Below the pieces are notes generated by a model. That model was given only the letters and a program-made list of their open reading frames with translations. It was not told the DNA's origin and ran no database searches. From assembly GCA_934233735.1 (NCBI GenBank), contig CAKQGQ010000009.1:1-64000 (forward strand): DNA of 64,000 bases. Direction: 5' to 3'. Below are positions 26,051-35,151 of the stretch, one piece after another (the first letter of the stretch is position 1; every line of letters begins with the position of its first letter). A program made the translations under genes and the position numbers. The stretch is from an uncultured Clostridia bacterium (GTDB lineage Bacteria; Bacillota; Clostridia; Peptostreptococcales; Anaerovoracaceae).

Positions 26051-28234
26051 TTATTTCCACAGCTTTTGCATGATGTAATACGATTCTTTCAAGCGTTCGT
26101 GGTAGGTAACCTTATTTCCCCACGGTTTCAAGTCAAGTGGTGACATGACGCAGCGTTTATCGTCTGCACCCGCCGTGATTCCGACATACATTTTGTCGAT
26201 ATCTATATAGCGTATCCCGTAATTGCCGCTGTAATAATCGTCGTGAATCGACATCCTCGAAGGATCGGCGAAATTCATCAGCTGCCACGGCAGTTTCACT
26301 TCGATATAATCTCCGTTTGCCTTAAAGTCAGCGAGCGAATCAAAGTCCGGACTTTGCGGATTGGCATTTCCGTATTTCAGCTTTCCGGTTTCAAAGGTTG
26401 CGTCGCCGAAGTCGAAGTTGAATTTTTCCTGCGCCTCATCCGACAGAGTGAATATTTCCAGAATCATATCAATGTTTACAAATCCGGGAGCATGAGGATC
26501 CGGAAGATTGTCCTTAAAATAAGTATCAAAGCCCGCTACATTCTGCGAATAGGTGCTTCTCAAAACCTCATACGGTTCCTGAACCATAATTCTGGAATTG
26601 TCTCTGCCGTTTATAACAATCAGAAAATCCGCCCCACGGTCAAACTTTAAATCAAAATTTTTGCAGTAGCTTGATCCTGTTTTCGGCGTAGTGTCGATTG
26701 GCAGATAAACAGTATCCTTTTCAAAATCCAGTCCTTTTTTCTTTATGAGAAAATACATGAATTTCTCGTCATATTTTACCGAAACTGCCATATCACCGTT
26801 TCTGCTTACAAGATCCGAGTCCTTCCACTCCGAAATGTCCCCGTCAACATAACAAACCGATTTTTCTTTTCCCGGGTCGAAGGACAGCAGCCCGAAATAC
26901 TGTTCGTTGGTCTGATAGTCCGACCAGTAAGGATTTCTGGTCAGATCCACGGCATACATGGTGTTCCATGTCCTTTTGAACCACTCGTCCTGCCACGAAA
27001 AGATACAAGATCCGGCACAACCGACGGACATGATGTCGTTATAACAGTCCACAAGTGCCTGGCCCTGTTCCCCCTCCGACATATTGCCCTGATTTCTGCC
27101 GGTGTTCAAATCCCGGTGTGCCATGCCCCTTCCGGTTGAAACACCGAATTCGGAAATGACAACCGGCAGGCTGTGATGCTTCGTCAGCAGACTCAGATAT
27201 GCCTTATAGGTATTCAATTGACCTTTTTCATTGTAAAATTTGCTTTTATCCGTAATGCCCAAAGACTGCCACTCATCTGTCCAATGCAGATAATCCGGGT
27301 AATACGGATAGACATGGTAGGAAGCGAACTGTCCCGAAAGAAATTTGTCTGTCGTTTTGATATTTTCAACATCAATATAGGCACACTTCATATACAGCCT
27401 TTTTATCTCCTCCGGATATTCAAACGGATCGGTTGTCGGCCAATTGGAAAACGCCACAAGCTTTTGTGTTTTGTATCGTTTCGATTCGTATTCGATAACC
27501 TTGTCTCCCACTTTTGCCAAAAGCACCTCAAAGGGCGACGCCTCGTCGTTTGTGTACATGTATTCACCGTGAAAAGCATCATAGCCGCTCATTCCGGCAT
27601 AGGTGTCATCCGTGTATGCAACCGTGATATCGTCCCATTCAACACCCAGAATGTAGCCAATGACCCATGGAGAGATGTCTTTCTTATAGATTCCGTGTCC
27701 GGCGCTTGCCACTCTTCCAAGCGACAGCTTTTTGTTGCCGTGAATCACATCCAGCATCGTTTTGGAATCATCCAAAAATGTATCGTAAAACTCTTTTGCA
27801 TATGCGTCACGATGAGAATTCTGCACATAGTCATTTATCCACACGCCGTGTATCAGATACAGCGGATCGGGGTTGTCCTTGTTATACTCATAAAAAGCCT
27901 TGTAGAAGGTGTCATCCTGGATGGTATAAACACGGATGGTGTTTGCTCCCATTTCCTTGATGTAGTCGAACCAGCGTTTGTAGGTTTCTTTGTCTATATC
28001 AAAATCGGTTGCCCATTTGCCCGGTTCGCCCGAGCCTAAGTTCACACCCTTGATTTCAAAAGGCTCGTAGCCGTTTCCCCGGTTCATGTAAATGGCACGG
28101 TCCTGCGTTTTCACAAAGGTAGCGGCATCCTGTCCGGGGTGAAAATCGATATACCATCCCATGCGATAATAGGAGAAGTCCCACATCAGGTATAGAAGTG
28201 CGATCGTCGATAGGATGATGATAAATTTTTTCAT
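26051..28234 (-). CDS. Membrane-anchored glycoside-hydrolase-like protein with C-terminal CBM9-like domain
   Basis: A 727-residue exported protein held by an N-terminal helix. Residues about 50-430 form a clan GH-A-like TIM barrel: it opens with FEIKGVNLGSGEPG, has GVEWDD where an acid/base glutamate is expected, and VISEFGVSTGRG where the nucleophile glutamate is expected. After residue 470 a domain starting YVDGDISEWKDSD resembles the CBM9/DOMON-type carbohydrate-binding fold. It may trim or remodel the polymer made by the adjacent synthase, or act as a transglycosylase. Substrate unknown. AGGAAGGA precedes the start. Confidence 0.8.
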   Translation of the reverse strand: MKKFIIILSTIALLYLMWDFSYYRMGWYIDFHPGQDAATFVKTQDRAIYMNRGNGYEPFEIKGVNLGSGEPGKWATDFDIDKETYKRWFDYIKEMGANTIRVYTIQDDTFYKAFYEYNKDNPDPLYLIHGVWINDYVQNSHRDAYAKEFYDTFLDDSKTMLDVIHGNKKLSLGRVASAGHGIYKKDISPWVIGYILGVEWDDITVAYTDDTYAGMSGYDAFHGEYMYTNDEASPFEVLLAKVGDKVIEYESKRYKTQKLVAFSNWPTTDPFEYPEEIKRLYMKCAYIDVENIKTTDKFLSGQFASYHVYPYYPDYLHWTDEWQSLGITDKSKFYNEKGQLNTYKAYLSLLTKHHSLPVVISEFGVSTGRGMAHRDLNTGRNQGNMSEGEQGQALVDCYNDIMSVGCAGSCIFSWQDEWFKRTWNTMYAVDLTRNPYWSDYQTNEQYFGLLSFDPGKEKSVCYVDGDISEWKDSDLVSRNGDMAVSVKYDEKFMYFLIKKKGLDFEKDTVYLPIDTTPKTGSSYCKNFDLKFDRGADFLIVINGRDNSRIMVQEPYEVLRSTYSQNVAGFDTYFKDNLPDPHAPGFVNIDMILEIFTLSDEAQEKFNFDFGDATFETGKLKYGNANPQSPDFDSLADFKANGDYIEVKLPWQLMNFADPSRMSIHDDYYSGNYGIRYIDIDKMYVGITAGADDKRCVMSPLDLKPWGNKVTYHERLKESYYIMQKLWK

Positions 28235-28245
28235 ATTCTTCCTTC

Positions 28246-29739
28246 CTAGTCTGTAACCTCGTTGTATTTTTTTACCTTGGATTCGGCGCTGTACTGGCGA
28301 AGAGATTCGATATTGTCATCCATCCATCTGCCGCGTTCTTTTATGAATGTCTTAAGTTGACTGACCGCCTCCTCGTAAGAATGGATATTTCTTTCCTCCG
28401 GTTCCAAGAGCGTATCACTGTCAAAAGAATATCCCCATTTTTCAAAATTTCGATCGATTGCAGGTCCCAGATATTCAATCGTATCGTCAATGTAGTTCAT
28501 GAGGTATTCTTCGGAAAGGCAGCCTTTGCGCAGCTGTCTGTAGCGGCTGATGATTTGATTCGTAAAGTCTTCATCCTTTGTAAGCATTGCAAACCATAAT
28601 TTGTTCTGCATCTCAAAGTGCTGCACCTGCACTACGGAAGTTTCTTGGTAATTATCGCATGCATTGTTGTAATCCCACACGCACATTTTATATTTACCGC
28701 CGGTGTCCTTGTAGATATAGGTAGAATATGCACCGGCATCATAGTTTGCAGTAAATTCGTTGATGAGAAAATAATCAACGAAAGAAAGCTTGTCAATATA
28801 ATTGGTGTAGCCGTATTTTTTGTTGTCATAATCATAGGAATACAGCGCTTTTTCGAATCTTGAAAAATCTTTCTTGATGGATTTGTTCATTTCCGGTGTA
28901 AGCTTTGATATTCCCGGATATTCAACCTCAAGTTTTAATCCGATATCGTTTCGGTAGGTATAGGTTGTAAGGCTGTTAAGCCAATCGTACACGCTGTCGT
29001 CATATCTGTCAAGCCGAAGCAGATATCCGCTGTAAGTGTTCTCCTTCACATTGACATCCAGATTAAGCCTTGCTCCGTCTTTTCCGGCACTTATAAGCTC
29101 CGTTAAAACATAGATCCCCTGATATTCTCCATTCAATATCAATTCGCAAAATCGAACATTCGGGGCGTATTCCATGCATTCGCCGGCAATGTTATACCAC
29201 ATATAATTTCGGATCAGTGTTTTATCGAGGAACGGACCGTGCAGTGCCCACTCATGATGCGAATTCATCCCCATAAGACTTTGGGGATTGTTTTCACCGT
29301 TTTTATCAATCAATTTGATTCTGTATCCGAGCTTATCAAAATACCTTGATGAATTGCCTCTTGCGTGAATCATAATATTGCTCGAAACATCCGGTTTATC
29401 GGACGGATGATTGTTTTTCTTTTGGCTGTCCATAATCGACATGTTTGCGGTGATTCGGTCGGCTCCTTCAGCCGTTTTGCTGAAACCGATATGTCTGCCG
29501 TCTTTATCCAAAAGTCCTCTGCCCGGTATCTCAATCCCTTGAGTATCAATCACCATAAGCGGAAGATGCGTGCAGAGTTCTCCGTCTTCGTGCATTTCGC
29601 ACGGCTCTTTTTTTTCAGCTTCCATATGCTGGTGAAAGCGTTCCTTTTCGCTTTGAAAAGAAAAAACTTCAGGATAGTTTATGATACTGACGAGCAAAAT
29701 CACGGCGCAGCCAATGACTCCGATTATTTTATATTTCAT
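28246..29739 (-). CDS. CotH-family protein kinase-like protein
   Basis: A 497-residue exported protein with one N-terminal helix and a CotH domain (about residues 110-430). Signature segments are IMIHARGNSSRYFDKLGYRIKL, SHHEWALHGPFLDKTLIRNY and KMCVWDYNNACDN with the metal-binding aspartate. CotH proteins of spore coats are atypical kinases that phosphorylate coat proteins. Outside spore loci, CotH genes recur beside VTC and DUF4956 genes, as here (order VTC, DUF4956, CotH). Its target in this operon is unknown. The ribosome binding site is weak. Confidence 0.9.
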   Translation of the reverse strand: MKYKIIGVIGCAVILLVSIINYPEVFSFQSEKERFHQHMEAEKKEPCEMHEDGELCTHLPLMVIDTQGIEIPGRGLLDKDGRHIGFSKTAEGADRITANMSIMDSQKKNNHPSDKPDVSSNIMIHARGNSSRYFDKLGYRIKLIDKNGENNPQSLMGMNSHHEWALHGPFLDKTLIRNYMWYNIAGECMEYAPNVRFCELILNGEYQGIYVLTELISAGKDGARLNLDVNVKENTYSGYLLRLDRYDDSVYDWLNSLTTYTYRNDIGLKLEVEYPGISKLTPEMNKSIKKDFSRFEKALYSYDYDNKKYGYTNYIDKLSFVDYFLINEFTANYDAGAYSTYIYKDTGGKYKMCVWDYNNACDNYQETSVVQVQHFEMQNKLWFAMLTKDEDFTNQIISRYRQLRKGCLSEEYLMNYIDDTIEYLGPAIDRNFEKWGYSFDSDTLLEPEERNIHSYEEAVSQLKTFIKERGRWMDDNIESLRQYSAESKVKKYNEVTD

Positions 29740-29760
29740 ATTCTCGCCGTCCCGTTACTC

Positions 29761-30438
29761 TTAATTTGATACCTCATCGTTTTGCATAACGATATTGACA
29801 TACTCAATGTTGCCTAAAGCGTAGATACTGTCAGCAATGTTCGGTTCGCTCTTTTCCGCTTTTTTTAGCATTTTTTGTGTAAACTCATAAATAAGTTCCA
29901 CTGTCTCGGCGGTTGTGTTTTCTACCCTTAAAATTGCCTTTGCATCAAACAGCTTATAGATCTGCGCTTTGATTGCGTTATTTTTACCGCGTGCGCTGCG
30001 GATAATCAGGAGCATTCTGTTATCGTTTTTGATGCAGCCCAAAATCAATATAACCGCAAACACAATCGCGCTGCCGATGGCTGCAACCATATAATCACCC
30101 ACGCCGCAGCAGATACCGATGATAATTGCCCAGAAAATATATACGGTGTCTCTGGAATCCTTAATTGCAGTACGAAAACGAACGATGGACAGTGCTCCGA
30201 CCATACCGAGTGATAATGCTATGTTGTTTCCGATAACCGTCATTACCGTGCCGGTAAGCGTGGTCAGAATAACAAGGGAAGCATTAAACTTTTTGCTGTA
30301 AATCGTTCCCCGATGGGATATGTAATAAGATATAAATACGAAGAAACCCAAAAGCGCAGCCACCGCAATGTTCATAAAGATCTGCTGCGGCGTTAAATCA
30401 CTTGGATTAATAAATAAGCTGTAGATTTTTTCTCTCAT
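29761..30438 (-). CDS. DUF4956 membrane protein
   Basis: A 225-residue protein with three or four membrane helices in its first half (FMNIAVAALLGFFVFISYYI, then LGMVGALSIVRFRTAIKD and a hydrophobic pair) and a soluble C-terminal domain. FRTAIKDSRDTVYIFWAI is the conserved DUF4956 core. The start at 30438 has AGGAG nine bases upstream; the longer frame to 30489 overlaps the VTC gene. Such proteins are found next to VTC and CotH genes; their biochemical role is not known. Confidence 0.87.
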   Translation of the reverse strand: MREKIYSLFINPSDLTPQQIFMNIAVAALLGFFVFISYYISHRGTIYSKKFNASLVILTTLTGTVMTVIGNNIALSLGMVGALSIVRFRTAIKDSRDTVYIFWAIIIGICCGVGDYMVAAIGSAIVFAVILILGCIKNDNRMLLIIRSARGKNNAIKAQIYKLFDAKAILRVENTTAETVELIYEFTQKMLKKAEKSEPNIADSIYALGNIEYVNIVMQNDEVSN

Positions 30439-30470
30439 AATCTTAAACTCCTTGTATTTTTTTTGATTTT

Positions 30471-31166
30471 TTAGAATCTTGCCTGACATCCGTTCTGCCT
30501 TGCAAGCACATATTTGCTGACAGACAGCTCACTGCGGTTTACGCCGTTTATCATCCTCCTGATGTAATCAAGCAGAAAGCCGTTGAATTTCACCTCCAAA
30601 ACAACATCGTATTTATCCAGCACCGGATTCATGTTCAGATGCTCCGAAAACAAGTCAAATGAGCTTTCGGTTGCCACAATGTTATTGTCAAAAGTCACTC
30701 TTATCTTGTTTTCCTTTGCGATATAAGCTTTTCGATTATATTCCACGATGGTTTTCGGAAGGTAGCAGCGGCACTGCATCATTGCATAGCACTCTGCCGC
30801 AAATGGCTCGGGATACTTCAGCAGCGGAGAGTAGTTACCTTCGGCAAGCCGCATTGCGTCATCTCTGGCAATGCGAAGAGAACGTTTAAGCTGGCTTTCC
30901 CCTTGCTTTTGCTTCATTTCAAGCATTGCGAAATCCGCCTTCGGATCATAGCATCGAAGACGAATTTTTCGCCTTGTTTCAACTCCGGCAATCTTGTCAA
31001 AATAATCGCCGTCGTAAATCGTATCAAAATACAGCGACCTTATCATATAGCCGTTGTTGCCGTTGTGCGGATCCTCTGTCATTACCTGTCCGAGCCGATG
31101 GCTTTTTTCCCTAAATTCATCAACGCTGATTAAGAACTTCTTTTCTTCTCTGAAAACTTTATTCAA
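30471..31166 (-). CDS. VTC-domain (polyphosphate polymerase-like) protein
   Basis: About 231 residues with the tunnel-fold VTC domain of yeast Vtc4, a polyphosphate polymerase. Conserved basic and acidic strands are visible: REEKKFLIS, IRSLYFDT, RRKIRLRCYD, LEMKQKQG, VEYNRKAYI, RVTFDNNI and LEVKFNGFL. The best start is the TTG at 31166, seven bases after GGGAGGG; the ATG at 31220 lies inside the cyclase gene and has no site. Bacterial members may make polyphosphate or act on another polyanion. Together with CotH and DUF4956 it forms a recurring trio. Confidence 0.86.
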   Translation of the reverse strand: MNKVFREEKKFLISVDEFREKSHRLGQVMTEDPHNGNNGYMIRSLYFDTIYDGDYFDKIAGVETRRKIRLRCYDPKADFAMLEMKQKQGESQLKRSLRIARDDAMRLAEGNYSPLLKYPEPFAAECYAMMQCRCYLPKTIVEYNRKAYIAKENKIRVTFDNNIVATESSFDLFSEHLNMNPVLDKYDVVLEVKFNGFLLDYIRRMINGVNRSELSVSKYVLARQNGCQARF

Positions 31167-31198
31167 AAATAATTCCCTCCCGAAACAAACAGAATCTT

Positions 31199-32557
31199 CT
31201 ATTCGTATATAACGCAGCAATTCTTTCCGCGGCTCTTTGCCTCATAAAGCGCAGCGTCGGTGTGTTCCATAAGCGATGACAAATCCGCCGGGCAGTTATA
31301 TCTGTGTGCGCCTATGCTGCAGCTTACGCGGTGCGAAGCTGGAAGAGCCGTCGATATTTCCTTTGAAAAAGCATTGATCCGATGCTCAAGCTCGCGTTTT
31401 TCAATCGGTTTTTCAATAATTGCAGAGAACTCATCCCCACCCAGTCTGCCGGCAAGTCCACAGTCGTTAAACGCAGCTTCCAAAGCCTTTGCAACGCTTC
31501 CGAGAACCTCATCCCCCGTCATATGACCAAACGTATCGTTTATTTCCTTGAAATCATCAACATCTATGAACAAAAACCATCCGCTGTGCGTCGCTTTTTC
31601 GCTTTTCAAAATTCTTTCGCAGCAGCCGAGATAGATTCTGCGTCCCATGATACCTGTTAAAGGGTCAATCTCACCCATTATTTTCTGATAGGTTGTATAC
31701 CTGTGATTGAGCACCAACACCGCAAGTGAAATCACATTTAGTGATATGAAGGCGAGCATAAACTGAATCTGAAGATGGATCAGATCGGTATTCAGTTTAT
31801 CCGATGCCGCTATGCCGTACTGTCCAATCATATATGTTGTGCGCTGATAAAAATACACGGTTGCCAAAATCGTCATGGATATCAAAAAAGAGGCAAGAGC
31901 CGAGTGGTATGCATGTCTTTTCCGGTATTCGACATAGTGGCTGTAAGCATGATCCACAGCGTTTTTGAATTTCTTCATGCGTTCGGAGGAGTATATTTTC
32001 CGCACAATTTCCACAAGGAAAATACACAGCAGGATCAGTATGATATCTCCTATGCGAAAATCCAGTGTCGATTTCCAATCGTAACCCATCCGTGGGAAGA
32101 ATATCCCCATGGCAAGGTAGACAAAAAAAGCGTGAAGTCTTGTGGCAGTGGCAGCTCCGAGGGTCGTCCAAAATTTGGTGTGTCTGCTTTTTTTGGCAAA
32201 GGAAAATATCAGTCCCAACACAAACCCGAAAGTAATCCTCGAAACCAAGGACAGAAATATGCTGCCGACCGGATTACCGCTGAGAAGCGGGGAAAAGATC
32301 ATATCCGCCGACATGACATAGTACGCCGATGACTTGTACATACTTGCCAAGCCAAAGACCGCACCGAGAATTGTTGACTGCGCAGTTCCCAAAAGGCATG
32401 CGGCAATCAAAATAGGTATGTACGCAAACGTGACCGATATCGGCGGAATATGGATGTATCCCAAAAATGTAAATGACATCAGGATTTCTATGCAGACAAG
32501 AATTACGAAAATATATGTATCAAATGTGGATTTATTGTTAATCTTTATGCTATCCAT
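31199..32557 (-). CDS. Membrane-bound diguanylate cyclase with S-component-like sensor region
   Basis: Makes cyclic di-GMP from GTP. The 452-residue protein has an N-terminal membrane region of about six helices that resembles an ECF transporter substrate-binding component (VTFAYIPILIAACLLGTAQS and FVLGLIFSFAKK), a further membrane segment, and a GGDEF domain with the active-site GGDEF intact at about residues 373-377 (LAGRLGGDEFSAI) and DPLTGIMGRR at its start. The RxxD inhibitory site upstream is absent (NDCG), so product feedback is unlikely. The start at 32557 follows GGGGGA. It opens the polysaccharide operon, whose last gene is a phosphodiesterase. Confidence 0.92.
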   Translation of the reverse strand: MDSIKINNKSTFDTYIFVILVCIEILMSFTFLGYIHIPPISVTFAYIPILIAACLLGTAQSTILGAVFGLASMYKSSAYYVMSADMIFSPLLSGNPVGSIFLSLVSRITFGFVLGLIFSFAKKSRHTKFWTTLGAATATRLHAFFVYLAMGIFFPRMGYDWKSTLDFRIGDIILILLCIFLVEIVRKIYSSERMKKFKNAVDHAYSHYVEYRKRHAYHSALASFLISMTILATVYFYQRTTYMIGQYGIAASDKLNTDLIHLQIQFMLAFISLNVISLAVLVLNHRYTTYQKIMGEIDPLTGIMGRRIYLGCCERILKSEKATHSGWFLFIDVDDFKEINDTFGHMTGDEVLGSVAKALEAAFNDCGLAGRLGGDEFSAIIEKPIEKRELEHRINAFSKEISTALPASHRVSCSIGAHRYNCPADLSSLMEHTDAALYEAKSRGKNCCVIYE

Positions 32558-32599
32558 GGTAAATCCCCCATTCATTTGCTCTTCTGTTCTCATAACATA

Positions 32600-32628
32600 T
32601 TTATACCACATTTTTTTTATTCTGCCAA
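32600..32628 (-). promoter_or_regulatory. Promoter of the c-di-GMP/polysaccharide operon
   Basis: Minus strand TTGGCA (32623-32628), 17-base spacer, TATAAA (32600-32605), 42 bases before the cyclase start. It lies within the decayed coding fragment at 32612-32782. Confidence 0.65.
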
Positions 32629-32782
32629 GTTCGGGTATTCTCCTTCTCTTGCGTATGGATTCATTTAGCTGCGCTACGGCAGCCTCCAGAATCTCACACG
32701 CGGCTGTCTTGCAGTCCGCAAGAACATCCGAAGCTAAAGTATCAATATCAGAAATTTTTGCCTCAAAAGCTTTTTTTGTAAT
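32612..32782 (-). pseudogene. Decayed N-terminal gene fragment, possibly ISLre2-type transposase
   Basis: An open frame of 57 codons (ATT ACA AAA AAA GCT at its head) with an AAAGGAG just upstream but no ATG, GTG or TTG start. It encodes a helical segment ending NESIRKRRRIPELGRIKK and runs on in frame into the region before the cyclase start. The pattern (TKKAFEAKI, two helices, then a basic stretch) resembles the N-terminus of UPF0236/ISLre2 transposases, and the lost start codon suggests a remnant. The match is from memory and uncertain. The rest of 32558-32905 shows only AT-rich sequence. Confidence 0.4.
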
Positions 32783-32905
32783 TTTCTCCTTTGGTTAGTG
32801 TTTTAACAAATTCTTATTTTAACACATTGGAGTTAATCTCTATTTTCTTTTCTCTAAAAACTCCACAACTATTTTACACTATCCCTTATAAACCGGCTTT
32901 TTCAT

Positions 32906-33496
32906 TTAACTTCCTATATATATATGCTCTGCAAACCACGGTTCTCTTGACACCGCAAGCGCCTCTTCAGGCAAAAACCATTTTACGCTGCTGTTTTCAT
33001 CTTCCTTTTTATATAGCGTTTCTTCCTCGTCAGCCTCCAAAAGATAGGTCACATTCAAATGCAGATGCGAAGAAATGTATTCGCCCTTTTTAAAGTGTCC
33101 GTCCACCGCGAGCACCTCAAGCGAAAAAATGTCTCCTGCACTCCCCTGTGACAAATCGCCTTTCTGCGATATAAGCCATGCGGGCCGCACATGTGTGGGA
33201 GTAAGACCGCTTTCCTCACAGACCTCGCGCACGGCAACGCTGAGCAAATTTCTCTCTCCGTCTGCATGTCCGCCGAGCCACGCCCACGAATTGTAAATAT
33301 TATGGTAGGCAAGCAGTACTTTTGTCCGGTCGCGATTCACAACCCACGCCGACGCGGTCATATGCGCAATGCGGTTTTCACGGGAAAAAATATCTTCGCC
33401 CATTCGTTCCGCCTCCGTCAGCATGGAAAGAATAATTTCTTTGTCCCGCTCTTCCTGCTCGTTATACGGCTCGTAAGCCTCGATTTGTTTTATCAC
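32906..33496 (-). CDS. Nudix hydrolase
   Basis: A 196-residue hydrolase of nucleoside-diphosphate-linked compounds. The Nudix box is present as GGHADGERNLLSVAVREVCEESG; the catalytic REVCEE core is intact, although the conserved Glu before the x7 spacer is replaced by Arg with a Glu one residue earlier. The start is a GTG whose GTGA overlaps the stop of the preceding gene, with AAAGGAG upstream. It ends the ABC operon and may simply be co-transcribed. Substrate unknown. Confidence 0.9.
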   Translation of the reverse strand: MIKQIEAYEPYNEQEERDKEIILSMLTEAERMGEDIFSRENRIAHMTASAWVVNRDRTKVLLAYHNIYNSWAWLGGHADGERNLLSVAVREVCEESGLTPTHVRPAWLISQKGDLSQGSAGDIFSLEVLAVDGHFKKGEYISSHLHLNVTYLLEADEEETLYKKEDENSSVKWFLPEEALAVSREPWFAEHIYIGS

Positions 33497-35151
33497 TTTG
33501 CTTCTCCTTTATTCGTCTGAAGCTTCAAGATGGTTCCTATCGTGTTGATGCCATAAGAGTATCTTTTATCCGTCTCGAAAGTCTCTCCCCATTGCTCTTC
33601 TTCCCAAAGCTTTCGTCCGATTTCTTTATAGGTATCTGTATCGTAAAAATCCTGCAGGTTATTATAGAGCCTGCCGCAGTACGCAAGGCTGTCCTCTGTA
33701 AATATATTCAAAACAGCGGAAACACTCTGCTCATTTTGGGCGAAACCGTTTTTGCTGCGTTCCTCATCCCATGTGTTTATCGTTTCGTAGCACAGCGCCG
33801 ACACTCTGCCCTCTTCATACAAAATTTCCGTACTGTTGTTCGTAATATCCGCAAGCCCCGGCAGCGAAAAGTCCAAATCCTTTGCATCGACAATTTTGCG
33901 GTATCTGCCGTCCATGTAGCGGTAAATTTTCAGCCTCGACTCGTTATCCGTAAAAACCTGAAATTCCCCGTCACTTCGCACAATCGGCCACTCACAGTTT
34001 TCAAGAAGAGTTATCTTCTCGTCGCATGTCCCGCTTGCAAGGTCAATCACTTCCGCAAGCAGAGTCACCTTCTCATCCTCGTCTGCTTCCCGTCTGCCCG
34101 CATTACTGTAATAGTAGGAAATCATCAGCTTCTTTCCGTCTGGGCTTGCCGCTATGCTCTGGTAATAGGCTTTTGGGTCAAGGCGGTAAATATTTTCCAT
34201 CTCTTCCATCACACTTTTACCGCTTTCACTTTTATGAGGCATGCGGTAGATACCGAATCCGCCCGGAATCAGACTTGTATCGACCACCCGGCCGTTCCAT
34301 GAATGTGCGTCGAAGAAAAAGTACGATGCCTCTTCGGTGTCGCAGCTTTGTATGTTGAAACCAAACTCATCGCCTCCCTTTGTAATGCCGTAGTCCGCCG
34401 TCATGGAAAGCTCTCCGTTACTTCCTTTTGCCAATTGGTAATTCATGTATTCCTCCTCCAAAACCGGAATTTTAAAGAAGTCATTCCACGCTTTCCACTT
34501 TTTCGCCTGCTCAAGCTCATAGTCCGCACCGTCATTCGCGGTTAAAAAGAAAAAATTCATATCAAGCATTTCGGCTGTGCCGTTGATATGTCCGCTCAGG
34601 ATATAATAGTCCATCAGGTCTTTCACACGTATGGAAATATTCTTCACACCCTTTTCCGGGATGCTGTCCCGAAGGTTTTTCATGTAACTTTCAGCATTTT
34701 TCGTAAAAGGTGCTTTCAAAATCTCTTTTATTTCCTTTTTTCGTTTTGTGGTTTCCAAGGCTTCTTTGCCGGCAGGCGGCAGTTCCTCCTGTCTTTCGTA
34801 AAAAAGCTCATTGACGCTTTGAAGATCAAAGTCCTTATAAATGTCAAAACTTACAGAAGTTTGATAACTCGTTTTATATGCCTCAATGTCGGGATTGCCT
34901 AACAGAAACTCGACCCTTTGTTTATTTTCTCCGTTGGCTTCGTAACAATAAGTGTTTTTCCAGTTAAGCCCGCTTCGCGACACGCTCGCGCCGAAGTTTA
35001 CCGTAAGTCCTTCGGCAGCTTTTGCATCTCCTGCAACCGTCTTTTCGTAAACCTGCGCATAGTCTTTTTGACCGCTCACCTGCGTGAGCGCATAGCCCCC
35101 TGCTGCCAGAGACAAAATCAGCACTGCAGCTGCAATTCTTCTCATCTTCAT
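33493..35151 (-). CDS. Anchored extracytoplasmic protein, paralogue of the protein at 35867-37474
   Basis: A 552-residue protein with an N-terminal hydrophobic helix (AAAVLILSLAAGGYAL) that anchors or exports it. The large outer domain has a C-terminal half of repeated beta-strand pattern (YYQSIAASPDGKKLMISYY) suggesting a propeller-like fold. It shares order and motifs with the 535-residue paralogue, for example PGGFGIYRMP versus KGGFGIYKLP followed by a Tyr-Tyr segment. It overlaps the membrane-protein gene as ATGA. I do not recognise the family; it probably senses or presents a ligand for the ABC transporter. Confidence 0.75.
   Translation of the reverse strand: MKMRRIAAAVLILSLAAGGYALTQVSGQKDYAQVYEKTVAGDAKAAEGLTVNFGASVSRSGLNWKNTYCYEANGENKQRVEFLLGNPDIEAYKTSYQTSVSFDIYKDFDLQSVNELFYERQEELPPAGKEALETTKRKKEIKEILKAPFTKNAESYMKNLRDSIPEKGVKNISIRVKDLMDYYILSGHINGTAEMLDMNFFFLTANDGADYELEQAKKWKAWNDFFKIPVLEEEYMNYQLAKGSNGELSMTADYGITKGGDEFGFNIQSCDTEEASYFFFDAHSWNGRVVDTSLIPGGFGIYRMPHKSESGKSVMEEMENIYRLDPKAYYQSIAASPDGKKLMISYYYSNAGRREADEDEKVTLLAEVIDLASGTCDEKITLLENCEWPIVRSDGEFQVFTDNESRLKIYRYMDGRYRKIVDAKDLDFSLPGLADITNNSTEILYEEGRVSALCYETINTWDEERSKNGFAQNEQSVSAVLNIFTEDSLAYCGRLYNNLQDFYDTDTYKEIGRKLWEEEQWGETFETDKRYSYGINTIGTILKLQTNKGEAK

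Noticed and set aside
29365..29769. Plus-strand frames opposite the polysaccharide operon
   Set aside because: All such frames lie within well-supported minus-strand genes and show antisense-type composition.
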